The notes below the pieces were generated by a model that was not told where the DNA came from, did no database searches, and saw nothing but the letters and a program-made list of their open reading frames with translations. A stretch of 64,000 nt of DNA from Siphlonurus alternatus (taxonomy: Eukaryota > Arthropoda > Insecta > Ephemeroptera > Siphlonuridae): the NCBI GenBank assembly GCA_949825025.1, contig OX463788.1, forward strand, positions 33,715,078-33,779,077, read 5' to 3'. The stretch's first letter is position 1. Each line of letters starts with the position of its first letter. The translations under genes were made by a program, and so were the position numbers. Positions 1-13,055 of the stretch are shown here, one piece after another.

Positions 1-751
1 TTGTTATGGAAGGAATTATGTCAATTAGATTATATAATAAACTTCCACTATTATATATTTAAAGCTTATTTCAAAAAATTTTGATTTTAAAAAAGCCCTA
101 AAGAGTATTATTATTGAATAATTGTTTTTACAATGTATTTAAACTATATAGATGTTTCATTTAGTTTTTTGGTATTTATTGTGGACGTGTCTTACTATTT
201 CATGCAGAGTAAATTCATATTCATGACTGTGTCTGTATGTTTTGAAAATGATCAATGAAGAATTAAATTGAATGGATTGCACATTGCACCATGCGTGTCA
301 TTGACAAAAATAAATTATTCTCTATTTACTTCAAAGCTATAAATTTTATAGTCACTCTTTGTAGTAAGTATTTTATACTTTAGCTTTCATCATGGTTATT
401 TTCATAAGTAACCGGCAAAAGTCGTCTAGCTAAGCCTGTATATAGCTTAATTTTGACAGATTTTAGCATTACAATTCAACATAATGTGATTCTCAATCAT
501 AAACAATGCAATTTAAATACCATAAACTATTTTACCACTTTCTTTTTCTTTTAAGTACATATGCAGATAAAATATTACCTGGGATTCTTTCATGCAATGC
601 TTTGTGAAACGACGTAAAAAAATGTTTTGATAAAACTGATTTTTTTTTTTTTTTTTTTTTTTTGCTAAATCTAAAAGACATTAACCCATAACAAATGCAA
701 CTCGTTTTTTAATTTGACTTTTTTTAAATATTAATTATATATATATTATAT
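1..751. other. AT-rich DNA, no gene seen
   Basis: Apart from a T run at 640-663 there is nothing recognisable. Confidence 0.6.
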
Positions 752-1457
752 GCCAGCGCCCAAAGCCAAATTCGGACAATGTCTAAAAGAAGTAACCAAA
801 ACTAGTTCTGTTTTTTGCATTTTGACCAAAAACCCAAAATAAACAAATATTTCGGCTTCTGGGCATTAAAATTTGATCACAACTATAATAGTTCTGGTCA
901 AATGATAAAAACCAAAACCCCGACGTGAAAGAGCTTGTCGGCTTTTGGTCAAACAAAATTAACCACATCTAGTTTTGGTTAAATCAGAAAAAAACAAAAC
1001 CCGTCACTTTGGTCACTTTTTCTTTTTTGTTTAACCAAAACTAGTTTTGTTCATTTCATTAATGCGACTAAATAATATTTCTGCTTAATTCAATAACAGC
1101 ACTTAATTTACATCAAAGCTTACTTTATCATATGCCAACGTGCATCATAATCCTAAAAGTTAGTAATGAGATTTTTTAAGTTTATGATTGTATAACATAT
1201 ATTATTATTAATACACTTTATCGCTTTTTGTTTCTAAATTTTTAATTATTATTCATTAATATAATATTTTATGCTCCAAAGCCCAAGTAAAAGTCTACAT
1301 CGGCTTTGGAGCATTTCGATATGACCATAACAAGTTTGAAGTATCGTGGTTTGACCCAAAGCCGAAATTTGAATTCATTTCGGGTTTGGAGCATTCCGTG
1401 ATGCTCTAATCTAGTTCTACGCATTTTTTCGGCCTTGAGCCGAATTCGGCTTTGGGA
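752..1457. mobile_element. Degenerate family E element
   Basis: GCGCCCAAAGCCAAATTCGG at 756 matches the left end at 38964, and CCGAATTCGGCTTTGGG at 1441-1457 fits the opposite end. Between them are scattered copies of phrases such as ACCAAAACTAGTT and CGGCTTTGGAGCA, suggesting an internally repetitive, decayed element. Confidence 0.5.
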
Positions 1458-2882
1458 TAATATAATACGTTAGAATAGCAATAAAACATGTACGTTCAAA
1501 TTAAAAATGAATTTTTTTCAGTTTTTCTTATGGTAATTCTCAAATCGAAATTAAGGACAATAATCAATAATCACATAAATTGTTCTTTTTAATCTAACAA
1601 TAAAGAATTTATTAAGAGCTAAATGAAAATAGGTGCTTCTAAATTTTTATTTATAAAATTAATATAATTAGTAAAGAATAGGAAGGAATATTACTATAGT
1701 TATATAATAATAATAGTTGTTTATTGAGTATCAGTACAAAATAAAACATAAAACACAGTACAACAACTCAATGGGTGACATGAAAAAGGATATCCCATTC
1801 ACTAAAGTGTCCAGTCATCCAGTCACCCACATCAAGAGTATACTTATTTATTATTATTTTATTTATTTATATATTTTTTGCTTTAAGTAGCCAAAGTTTA
1901 GTAAAATGAGAATATTCAATATGTTAAAATAAAGATTTTAGGCATTGAGTTTGGCAGAAGAAGCTAAGTGTTATAAAATAAAAAAATAAAAAACTGACTG
2001 CAGTCTGGTAAAATGGCATAAGTGACAAGAAAAAGCCGACACGAGTCTGGAAAAATTGTCCAAGTGGCTTAAATAGCCACTTAGATACTTAGGAACATAA
2101 ATATTATTTTTCTCTGTGTAACTTAATTATGATATCAAGTTTTCAATTAACACCATAAATTTAACTCCAAATTAATCTGTTATTGGGAAAACAATCATTA
2201 AAATTGGTCCAAACACTGAAATTTGGTATCAATTTTAACATTTTTTTTTTTTTTAATTTGCTCTCCTGTGAAGTTGTGAAAAGGCCACTTATGTGCCATG
2301 ACTATACTATATACTATATATACTATATATTGATAACAATTTTCTGCATTGCAAATTATTTGTAATAGCCAAATTTACTTTTCATTTAGTTTTTTCGTGT
2401 ATCTTGCAGAATATATTAAGGTTGATCCTTTTATTATTAAAAGAAGAAAAATATCCCTTTTTATGTGAAAGGAAGCAAATTATTTATTTATCATCCTTTG
2501 AAGACAAATTCCCCACGTGGACACGTGGTCGTTTATTTAACGTGCTATTCTGTCTGTACTCAACTGCACCCAACGGTACCGAAATAGCACTATAGAGAGA
2601 TGAAGTGCCTAAGCTTATCCAGAACGGTAATTTGCCATGTAACAATGCTTATCTTGGCTGAACACATTGACATTTTATATGTATTTTTTATAGTTTTATT
2701 ACCGGTCTCGCTTATGAGGTAAAAAAAATAAAGGAATGCAAAGCTACTTGGTAAATTATTTACTTCATATCATACGTTCACGTATAGAATGCCCTCGACA
2801 AAGGAAGGCTTACATCAAAACCATTACTGTTATTAATATTTAACAAGAAAATTTTCAAGATTTATTTTTTATGATAACGCAA
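1458..2882. other. AT-rich DNA, no gene seen
   Basis: Short frames only, without protein-like composition. A T run lies at 2241-2254. Confidence 0.6.
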
Positions 2883-3205
2883 TGGAGCTAGTACTGACCT
2901 CAATTTTTTTTATTGCAGAAATGGATAGAGGGTGCAAAGTTATGCTACTCTGATTTTTTTTCAGATTTTTTAGAGCCCGGCAACTATTTTTTAAAAAATT
3001 TTGAAAGTGCAGAAAAAGTGCCGCCTCTTGCCGCCTCTCTTAACAAAAGATAGGGCTCAAAAGGGACGTGGATTCGAACCCGACCTCACCAAAACTTTTT
3101 AGCAATACTTCCCAATCCCTAAAAAATCTGAAAAAAAATCAGAGTAACATAAATTTTCATTCTCTATCCATTTCTGCTATAAAAATTTTTGAGGTCAATA
3201 CTCCA
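2883..3205. mobile_element. MITE, family A copy 1 (A/T-rich inverted-repeat element)
   Basis: The ends are inverted repeats beginning TGGAG...GACCTCAAT, followed by TGCAGAAATGGATAGAGG and a block ending TTTAGAGCCCGG; the complement closes at 3205. The middle differs from copies 3 and 4: it holds GTGGATTCGAACCC, a T-arm-like motif on the minus strand, shared only with the copy at 39107. No coding capacity. Confidence 0.8.
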
Positions 3206-4322
3206 TTAAAAAAAAAATACTGCCGGTTTCAATTTCATATTTTTTTGATATTGTTATATAGTAAATGCTTATAATTTTGTTTATGTTATAACTACGTTAT
3301 ATTGACTTGAGTTATCCCCGTTGATAGATGTGTATTGACATCACATTTGCATATAGACTGGGGGGCACAGCAACAATATTCATTGAAGTATGAAGCTGCT
3401 TGTCAGCAACGCCATAATCACAAAAGGTCACTAGGCATGAAAAGATGGTTGGCTTATGATTTGCATTTGATTTGATGCAGACATTCTGTTTTACTTGTTT
3501 AATTTTTTTATTCATATTATTTTTATATATGTATTTAACTAAATTATTTAATAACGTATATTGGTGATAATGGAGAGGGTAGGGCGATATTGTCTTTAAA
3601 AGTCCTTGAAGGGAAAATATACAAATATAAAATAAATGAAAACTACATCAAGTGAAATAGAGTTTAATTCAAAATTTCTATTTAATTTATATATTATTAT
3701 ATTTTTTAAATATTTCTTGATAAATGTGGTTGTAAACGAGTAAAATATATTTAAGTAATATGACGTGCATGTGAGAGTGTGATAAGCTGCATGATAAGTG
3801 ATAAAATACTTAATGCCATTACATTTGCTCAACAGAAGAGATAAAACTTATTGTGTAGCTTATATACTGCTGCAACACTATATACTGTATAATAAGCAGC
3901 AGTAAGTATAAACAGCATGGACGTAGAATTTCTCGTGATAGTCATAATAATTATAATTGATGCATGGCAGACTTGCAAGGGGAAGTAAGCTAGCCGCATC
4001 AGCTATCTATCTAATACATGTTGCTACAATATCTCATTTTATGGACTATTTCTTTTTATTTAACATCACAAGAAGAAGAAAATACATTAAAATTGTAGTA
4101 GTATTCTGCAATTTAATAGCTTCTACCTTTAATGTACGTTTAAACACATAACATATAAACATAACTCATTACAGTATACAATATTGTCTTTAAACTACAA
4201 TCTATATACTACTCTTTATCTTTCTATACTATACAATCTGTTTCAAAATCAGATACTTAAATTCTTAATAGGCTAAATATATAATATTAAAAACATTTAC
4301 GGATCCATTTTTAAGCACCATA
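3206..4322. other. AT-rich DNA, no gene seen
   Basis: Nothing recognised; the short frames look random. Confidence 0.6.
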
Positions 4323-4329
4323 GTAAGAT

Positions 4330-4365
4330 CAAAGAATTAATATCTACGTAGATATTAATTCTTTG
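4330..4365. repeat. 36-base perfect palindrome with 7-base direct repeats at its ends
   Basis: CAAAGAATTAATATCTAC is followed at once by its exact complement. GTAAGAT lies immediately outside on both sides (4323-4329 and 4366-4372). This is what an insertion reduced to two abutting terminal repeats with a target duplication would look like. Confidence 0.75.
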
Positions 4366-4889
4366 GTAAGATTATGGTTGAAGAGAATACAGTATATGTA
4401 ATATTTTTTTTTTATTGTTTTAAAATGTTAGCTTACTTCAGCATATTCTGCTATCAGTGTAAGCATTCAATCTTAACAACAGAATGTTATGTAATTGATG
4501 ATTTATTGTTTTTTACATAATATAATACTTGCTATATTATTGTCTAATGTATCAATCTGTTTACCATGATTCTGATTATCTAGTTGAATTTTATAATCCA
4601 TCTTTTTTTTTTTTTTTATTGTGTTCTTTGGAGTTCTGGATTGATATTGTGAGAGGCATTGCTGTTGTTATTTTTTTTTATATAATTGTCTTTTTTTTTG
4701 TTTTACTTGTTATGTTAAAAATAGTTGACAATCACCATGAGGTTGCTAATCACACTGTTTATGATGTGCTTATATTGTAAATTGTAATGTGCACTCCATT
4801 TGAATAAAAATGTCCGATCCGGCTATACTTTAACATGGAACATGGAACAAAAGCAATAAAATGAATATAAATAACAACAGTGGGATAAT

Positions 4890-5168
4890 AAGATAGGAAA
4901 GGAGGCGGCTGTGGCCTTGTGTTAGGAACTGCTCCGGCATTCGCCTGAGAGTGACGATGGGAAACCACAGAAAACCACCATCAAGGAAGACGGTACCAAA
5001 GCGAACGTTAGCACCTCCCGATGCAGTGTTCGATTTGCAAGCTGCAGCCACCTGGAAAGTGCACTCAGGATCACTCACAAACTGGCAGGCAGTCGGGAAC
5101 GAACCCAAGCTCTGGAGACGATCCAGATTAAATAAAAGTCCGACACTTAACCAATCGTGCAACACTGT
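4890..5168 (-). mobile_element. tRNA-derived SINE (minus strand)
   Basis: On the minus strand the element starts near 5168 with a box A-like GATTGGTTAAGTGTCGG and a box B-like GGGTTCGTTCCCG. It then runs into a body with GGTGGTTTTCTGTGGTTTCC, CAGGCGAATGCCGG and AAGGCCACAGCCGCCTCC. The same body, with changes, is found near 20200 and 61150. This type of core is known from SINEs of many arthropods. Too diverged to be a tRNA gene. Confidence 0.7.
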
Positions 5169-5349
5169 TCGGTTTGAAAATATAGTTGAATACTATTGTA
5201 TTTTTTTGCTTTATATTTAACTTTTGTTAAAAAAAAAAGAAAAAAGTTGTTGCTGAATGCTGATATTGGTTATATGAAATGAAGTGCACTCACTACATTT
5301 CAGTTCATTTAATATGCCTTCCGGAAGTAATCTGAACTTCAAGGTTCTA

Positions 5350-5454
5350 ACGCTCCTGTTCGTACATATTTATTATTTCAAACACAATCAGAAAAGCACA
5401 TTTAAATATGTACCACCCTGCAAAGTTTTAACAAACAAAATTGATTAGGAGCGT
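5350..5454. repeat. Short inverted repeat around an AT-rich loop
   Basis: TTCTAACGCTCCT and AGGAGCGTTAGAA lie about 80 bases apart. It could be a small MITE, but the arms are short and no duplication is seen. Confidence 0.35.
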
Positions 5455-6654
5455 TAGAAACCCCCATTTCCGACTATACTTAAATTTAAAAATTTAATAT
5501 TATTTTACTGTACGTGCTTTTACGAGCAACGAGAAGAGAAACTTATAGTAGCTGCTAAAACGTTGTAACGATTTGATGTTGAGCCCTCTGCAAAGTATAT
5601 CGATACTATAAACTCACTTTATTAACAGTAAAAATTGTTCTGTAACATATGTAACACTTAGCGTGATCATTTTGTTGATAATTTAACCTGCTATCAACAG
5701 GAATGTTTATATATAGGAAATGAAAAAGTAGCATTGCAATAAATTTAATTTAATTTACATAGCAGAAAAGTAAAAAAGCTGAGCATAATGCAATATAATT
5801 ATTATCACTATTATATAATATATAATATTATATATATATTATATATGAAAATTACTGCATTCTCATTAGATTTCGATATATTTAATTATTAAAATATTTG
5901 GTAGTGAAGGAAAACAAAAAATGTATACAGTACATGGTGTATAATTATATAAGTCAAAATCCCTCGTAATATAGTTTGTAATTTAAATATCAAAGCATTC
6001 CTAACATCTCCATACGTACAGTGCTAACCCCAAGCAGCTAAGTAAATAATAATAATAATAATATAAAAACTGTTTGCACATAAAAGCTTACTAAATAAAT
6101 AATAACATAAATATTCCAACGTTGAAAACCGAGTAGAAAGGAAGAGAGAAAGAGATAGTGGGGGAAGGAGGGAGGAAGGGGGATAAATAAAATAATAAAT
6201 AATATTTTTATTTACAACTCTTGTTTTATCATTATTTTCATTTTTTATTGTATCTTATAAGTAGTAAAGTTATTCACAGTGCCAAATTTTACCCTATAGA
6301 TAGAGCGTTGAAAATCACTTTCATGTCTTTTTAAAATAAATAATTGAAAGTGCAACTTTGAAAATAGTTCAAGGCCATTAAGGGTGTGCATGTGGGTACA
6401 AAAAATAAACACATGTTTGTAAAATATATATTGTACGTGATTGCTAGTATGCATGCAAGTCCAACAAAAAGTGAGGCTATGCAGTATACGTTGTGTGCTT
6501 CCTTTGATTCAAGTCGTGTGCTTCGTTGATTTGTTACATTACAGTGAAGTACTGGAGAAATCACAGGGTTTAATTCACACATCAACACTTCCATGATGGC
6601 TAAATAATGAAAGAACTTGATGAAGTCGATAACCATTTTTCTTTCCTTCTTGAA
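5455..6654. other. AT-rich DNA, no gene seen
   Basis: Contains a purine-rich block (6138-6185) and AT palindromic runs near 5820-5850. Confidence 0.55.
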
Positions 6655-6810
6655 AGGCATACATCCCATTAATAAGTTTGCGGAGAGGATTAGGTATTAG
6701 GAACGGATGGAGGAAATCGTGGGAAACTTCAGTCAGGAAGGATTCTTTTACCTTTTTAGCGATAGACCAAAACAATATCGAAACCGGGAGAACCACACGC
6801 AAGTACAGTG
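6655..6810 (-). mobile_element. SINE fragment (minus strand)
   Basis: AGGAACGGATGGA and CGTGGGAAACTTCAGTCAGG match the SINE body at 60800-61180 in the same orientation. The rest is worn. Confidence 0.5.
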
Positions 6811-7019
6811 CTCTGCATGAGTGGAAAACGAGATGAATTTACCTCTAAGAGAGAGAGAGAGAGAGAGCAAAGCAATATTTTCTTGAAATGGCTAGCCATA
6901 TCCTTACTGTAGAAAGTAATGATATGCTTGACGATTATTTATTATGGATCTAACGAGAACCGAGTGACGCTCTGTGCCACGCTCTACCTTAATTTCATCT
7001 ATAATACAGTATATATAAA

Positions 7020-7246
7020 TAAACTAGGGTGGGGCTCGGGGGGGCCCAGTTCGACGGGGGGACGTGAGGGGTTAGTGCCGTTCGGCGGCGTGGGGATCGA
7101 GCCCGGCGTGGGGTGACACACGTCTCTCTTTCTTTGTTTCGTTTTTTTTTTCTAAGACAAAAAAAAAAATAGAGATGGGGGAAATCTTTCGTGGGTCGAC
7201 CGGCCCCACCAGGGTCGTTGGTAGCCCGGCCCCGACGAAACGTGGC

Positions 7247-7281
<35 letters not shown>

Positions 7282-7490
7282 CAAATATCTTACGAAGCAT
7301 TGAAACCTCTTCTTCCGCCTCGGGGGTGGATTCCTCATGTTCGGTCAATTCACCAGACTTGTAAAATTTTTAATTCATTTTTGGGCGGGGGGGGGGGTGA
7401 GGTCTACAAATATCGCCCGTGTGTTAGTTTTGAGGGTCCTCGCATGAACGTATTGTTTTTTCTGTTCTCTGTGGGCACTGAGCCCTGATA
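7020..7490. other. GC-rich stretch with long T and G runs, origin unknown
   Basis: G/C-rich blocks (GGGGCTCGGGGGGGCCCAG, GTAGCCCGGCCCCGACG) alternate with T runs at 7144-7155 and 7251-7278. It looks like one or more worn insertions (perhaps retroposons with poly(A/T) tails) but no known family is recognised and frames across it are homopolymer artefacts. Confidence 0.3.
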
Positions 7491-7517
7491 CAAAAATAAT
7501 ACATGTGTGTTCTATAA

Positions 7518-7530
7518 TGGAGTATCGACC

Positions 7531-7565
<35 letters not shown>

Positions 7566-8206
7566 AGAAATGGATAGGGGGTGCAAAGTTACCTTGATTT
7601 TTTTCAGATTTGTTAGAGCCCGGTAAGTATTTTTTAAAAAAAATATTGAAATGTTCTTTTTGTGACGTCACAAGGCGCCGATCCTTAAATGAGGGGAACC
7701 GCTTCAGCTTTTATATATTTAATGTTTTATAAATAATGTCAAACTTACTTGTGCACCAAAAAAATAGTCACCACCCTCCTCCTTCCACCATTTCAGCAGT
7801 TGATTTTCAAAAAGTGCGCCAAAGAAAATTGGGGCTTATGACGTAAAGCGCCATGATAGGTCAAGCGCAACCAATCGTTGATCTTGACGTCATATGCCCC
7901 AATTTTCTTCGGCGCGCTTTTTAAATGTCAACTGCTGTACTGGTAGAAGGAGGAGGGTGGTGACTATTTTTTTGGTGCACAAGTAAGTTTGTCATTATTT
8001 ATAAAACATTAAAAATATAAAAGCTGAAGCGGTTCCCCTCCTTTAAGAAAAATATAGGACTTGCCGCCGCGTGACGTCACAAAAAGGACTTCCAATAATT
8101 TGTAAAAATACTTCCTGGGCTCTAAAAAATCTGAAAAATTCAGGGTAGCATAACTTTGCACGCTCTTTCCGTTTCTGCAATAAAAAAAATTGATGTCAAT
8201 ACTCCA
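7518..8206. mobile_element. MITE, family A copy 2, enlarged by a nested element
   Basis: The terminal blocks match the other family A copies, but the palindrome centre is interrupted by a second inverted-repeat element (7689-8042). Without it the copy would be about 330 bases, like the others. A TTCTAT direct repeat lies just outside the two ends. TGACGTCAC occurs in both arms. Confidence 0.85.
7689..8042. mobile_element. Nested TTAA-target MITE (piggyBac-like target) inside family A copy 2
   Basis: The 354-base element has inverted arms of about 160 bases (left A(T)GAGGGGAACCGCTTC, right arm mirror image) and is flanked by TTAA at 7685-7688 and 8043-8046. The uninterrupted copy at 37212 has CTTAAG at the matching place in its centre, so a single TTAA was the target. 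TTAA duplication is typical of the piggyBac superfamily; no transposase is present. Confidence 0.85.
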
Positions 8207-10126
8207 TTCTATGGCAATACATTCAAATTGTTACAAATGTATATTATCTATTTCAAAATAAAAATGTTCATGCATGTTTAAAATTTTATAAAAACCCTTA
8301 TACGGTACCATGGCATTTATTGCTTTCTTTTTTTTGGGGGGGGGGGGAGGGGATAAATAAATACTAAGGCATGTCTTTGTGTTAATTACAGCTTATCAAT
8401 TATTTTTATAGCTGCTAGTGCCGTCAGGTTGACACACCTAGTGGTGCTGACGAAGTAATCTGGTAAAAGTTACAAATTGGTAAGCAATAGAGTTTTTTTG
8501 TCCCTGTTTTTTGTCCCAGCTATCGCACACAGTAATAACTCAATATTATTTATAGGATTCATTTTACTGCGCAGGTCTAACATAAATCCTTTCCTATGCC
8601 TATCCCTGATTATATTGTTTATTTCATCTATATGTGGCTCATTCTAAAAATTATTTTGTCAGTCACCCAGTGATTTGTTACATCTTGTTTTTCCTGAGTT
8701 TTCCTTTGTTATTATCCAGTCAACAGGTTCGTTACACTCTCCACTACAGTAATATATGCGTGTAAAATGCAGTTGTTTAATTTACCAGTTTCCCTGCTTT
8801 CTTGTTGCATATAAAATTAAATATGCAATCAATGTGCGTTAGCTCTATAAATCCACTACAAAAACAGGCTAACTGTGAATTATTTGAGGTTCGAATCAAT
8901 ACGATAAAAAAAGGGTGGTAACTTTTATTTGTAAAAATTTATATATCAAAATATATATGGAACTGTCATTTATATACATAAAAAAGTTACTTTTATATGC
9001 CCCACTTATCAAACCAACTACAGGAAAAAATACAGCAAGTTAAAATTTACAAATTTTAATTATGAATAATTTTCGTTGAATAATGTTGAGGAGGGAGGAA
9101 CATATTATATTTTACATATAGATAAATATATAAGTATTTTTCTTTTCTTTTTTTTTTATCCAATTAAGATGGACAACACGCATATAGGCCACTCACGATT
9201 ACAAAATTTACTGCAGCTGTCATTATTATTAAATTACCTATTTGTATATTGAATTAATCCTGAAACTTTACTATATACCCACAAAAAGTTTGTATATTGT
9301 TTGCAAACACCACTAATAAAAAAATTCAATTTCAACACAGATTGTTGTAAGGGATAAAATTTTGTTGCTAACATTTTAAATAATAAAAAAACATTTCCTA
9401 CAGAAAATCTGTTACAGTTAAATATTTCTCTACTTCACGTTCTTTATTTTTCAAATTTTGACTTATGATGCAGCTATTATACAACTTTCCAACAAAATTG
9501 CTCTTTTTTTTCAATAAATCATTCAAACTTTTATATTAAATAGGTATACAGTATAAATATATATACATATATTATATTTTTTTCTAATTTAGCTTGTAGC
9601 ATTTTAGTGCGATGGAGGTGTGGCAAAGAGTTTTGTGTGAAAACATGGAACACATTGGTCTGAGTTGTTGCTACCAATGGTTGCTAGTCTGCCAGGCAGC
9701 CATGTAAATCATCGTCCTACACAGTTAGTTGTACGCTCCGACGAGAAAGAACAAAAGATATAAAAAAAAATACAACTCCCCTTTTGTTTTTGCTATACTC
9801 TCTCATCACAGAGGCTTAAAAAGTTGCCTCACATCAAGGGGACAAGATTTTTTTTTTTTTATTATTATTTAACATATAATATTTTCTTGTGTAGTACTTT
9901 AACTGGTCTGATATATATCATAGAACGTATTTACGTTCATCATACCCTTCAGATACAAAGCATTGTCATTTCCAGAGATATTGTAAAGAAAACGTGCACA
10001 TATTTTTATATAACTAAAAAAATTATAAAATAAATCCATTTAATTACTTTACAAACTATACATAATAGATTAAATTAATATTTATTTAGTTTTTAATATT
10101 TATTGTTTGTACAACCAGTGTTCGAA
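8207..10126. other. AT-rich DNA, no gene seen
   Basis: A G run at 8335-8347 and a mixed-composition patch at 9600-9750 are the only departures; neither suggests a gene. Confidence 0.55.
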
Positions 10127-10497
<371 letters not shown>

Positions 10498-10529
10498 AAC
10501 TCTTGTTGGACTGGAGTGGAGAAGTGTCA

Positions 10530-10860
10530 TTGCACTGTGGCGTAATTGGTAACGCACTGGTCCGGCAAACCAAAGTTCTTGGATCGTACCCCAGCGGTGC
10601 TAAGCTTCTTCACAAGAGTTTGAAATTTGCTTTGTAAAAACCCTATTATATATTGAATTAATTTTGTGTTTAGTTACTTTCCCGTTTGTCTTCTCAAGGA
10701 GTAGAATTTGTAGACAGGGACTGAGGGCGGCCAGGAAAGGCCGGATCCTCTAGGGTTTTGTTTGAGTGTTCTTGTTAGATGGTTAGATCACCGAAGTCAA
10801 CAACCATCAGATGGATTTTAATACTTGAATGAGTGACTGAGTGGAAGAAAATGTACGTAG
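10530..10860 (+). mobile_element. SINE with tRNA-like head and 5S-like internal block
   Basis: GTGGCGTAATTGGTAACGCA (box A-like, 10538) and GTTCTTGGATCGTACC (box B-like, near 10575) form a tRNA-like head right after the TAAA microsatellite. Further on, GATCACCGAAGTCAA and TACTTGAATGAGTGAC (about 10787-10850) echo the 5S rRNA-like block at 20021-20081. Confidence 0.6.
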
Positions 10861-11113
10861 CCCGCTCTCTTTGTTTCATGTCGCTTAGGTTTTCTTCAAC
10901 AATCCTCGCTTTAAACTCAGGTGACGCAGTGTAACCCACATTTGTGTATTTATGGTTCTACTGGATTTGGAGATGTTTTTGGTCTATTGATAAAGGTAGA
11001 GGAGCGGTTTGCTGTGTACGTTTTGGAAAAAGTTTTACGGGGAGCGACGCTCACTCCCCTCAAAATCGGGAGAGGTACATAACCAAGGGAAGGATACAAA
11101 TTATGATAGAAAT

Positions 11114-11336
11114 TTGAAAAAGCAGAGCTTTAATTAATTATTATTATTATTTTACTTCCTAGTGTCAGAAAAATTATAAAAAAAAATATAAAAATATATA
11201 CAGTTTAACAACACTTGTTATGATCTATAATTGATTCACAACAAGTGTTGATAAACTGCATTTATTTTTTTTTTCAAAATTTTCTGACACTAGGAAGTAA
11301 AAAATAATAATAATAATTAAAGCTCTTCTTTTTCAA
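11114..11336. mobile_element. Inverted-repeat element (MITE-like)
   Basis: Left arm TTGAAAAAGCAGAGCTTTAA, ATTATTATT and ACTTCCTAGTGTCAGAAAA is mirrored at the right. The inner arms are CAGTTTAACAACACTTGTT and AACAAGTGTTGATAAACTG. No target duplication was recognised. Confidence 0.75.
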
Positions 11337-12797
11337 GTTAAGATTAGATGCTAATTTAAAATTAAGTAAAATAAATATAAGTAATTCTCAATCGAAAAAT
11401 GAAAATAGACGAAATTAATATGTGTCTTGCAGGAACGAATAAAAGTTTTAGTAGAATTGATTTGTATACTTTCGTTACCAATTGATTACTAATGTGATTT
11501 CCTGACTTTACATTGAAATGAGATATGCAATATATGGAATAGAATATGTAGGAAGTGTAGCTAACTATATGATATACAATGTATATATTATATATATATA
11601 TAATATAATGAAACTCGTCAATAATCCACTTGAAAATTATTTACCATGTGACTCATATTGTAAAACTTTCAAGTATGCCTAGTGTAAATTATAAAGTGCA
11701 TATCGATTATTAGACATGATATACAACGTTTCATAAAAGAATAGCTTTCGTATATAATATATTATAACAGATGCAAAAGTAGGTCATCGTATTTGGAAGT
11801 TTGGGGTATATATACATATTTACTATATATATATCTTATAAATACCATAATGGTTATAATATTATTCGTGCTATAAATATCATATCAAATAAATTTGTTT
11901 TTAAGCTAAAAACAATAACCGTTTTAGGAGGCAAGCCACCTTTGCATTGATTATTGATTGCTGATGTTGAGAAATCCAGTCGGAACACACATTATATTTA
12001 TAGTGGATTCATTCAAAATTTCAAATCGACAAAAATTAAATGTTAAATTATCCATCCTCTTTGAAAAGTATTTCTATGAATTGAAATAAAAGGCAATCGA
12101 AGCAAATTTTATTGGAACGGTCAGTATAAATGATTATGAGAGTACTATCTCTCTAGATTACATCACTCTTCTGTTCCCAGAGGGACAATATCGCTCATTC
12201 CTACCTCCTCACCCCTCTACGTTTGCCCATCACAGAGGCGGCGGCAACGAACGGCTCATATTTTTTATCACTAACCTGTTGCTTGTGAGTTAGTTTTTAT
12301 TCAGCTTTTACATTCATTGTAATCTCTCTCTCTCTCAATAAACTCATATTCTTGTGCTTTTTATGCTCAATCTGTTTAAATATAGATAGTATGTCATCAT
12401 CAAGTAGTAAATCGCAAATGTAATATACTTTCAAATTTTTAACATAAATGTACACATAAATGTACAGTACAATTGGCAGTTACTGTAATACTTAAATTAT
12501 ATACGAATTATTAAGAAAATTAAATTAAAAATATTTTTTTCTAAACTAAAAAACAACAATACTATCATTTTGTCTTTTTATATTATATTAGACATCAATG
12601 CATTTACCTGAATTATAAATAACAGGTTTCTATACAATTTTTTTTTAATTCGTTTTAAATTACGTAAAAAAAATAAAAAATAAAAAATAGAAATTAATTA
12701 AAAAGTATTACGAACTTTGAAAGGTATATTTTTTAAAATTTATAAGAAAGTTATAGCAAAGCGTCCTAGAATTCTTTAGAGGTCACTTTGGTTATAG

Positions 12798-13055
12798 CAA
12801 GGATTTTGTATATAATATAACCTCTGGATAAGTTACCCCTATATACCAATAGCATTAGAGCTGCTGAGGCAAATCTCCATCGCAACATGGCGGCCGAGCG
12901 CAACCATCTGCATTGTAAACTGTATGGAAGTTCTCCAACGTAAGATGGTCCCATTGTTTACTGTTGTATAGCCACCACCCACTTTTCTTCCTCACGATCG
13001 TGCCTCACCGACGGCAGCACCATCACCTATCCAGAGGTTATATACAAAATCCTTG
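12798..13055. mobile_element. hAT-like MITE with 8-base target duplication
   Basis: The terminal repeats CAAGGATTTTGTATATAA...CCTCTGGATA are mirrored at the right end. GGTTATAG is duplicated at 12790-12797 and 13056-13063. An 8-base duplication with CAAGG ends fits the hAT superfamily. The inside is GC-richer than the surroundings. Confidence 0.88.

Noticed and set aside
4529..4780. 83-codon hydrophobic frame rich in F, I and V
   Set aside because: Composition follows from T-rich DNA; no splice or conservation evidence.
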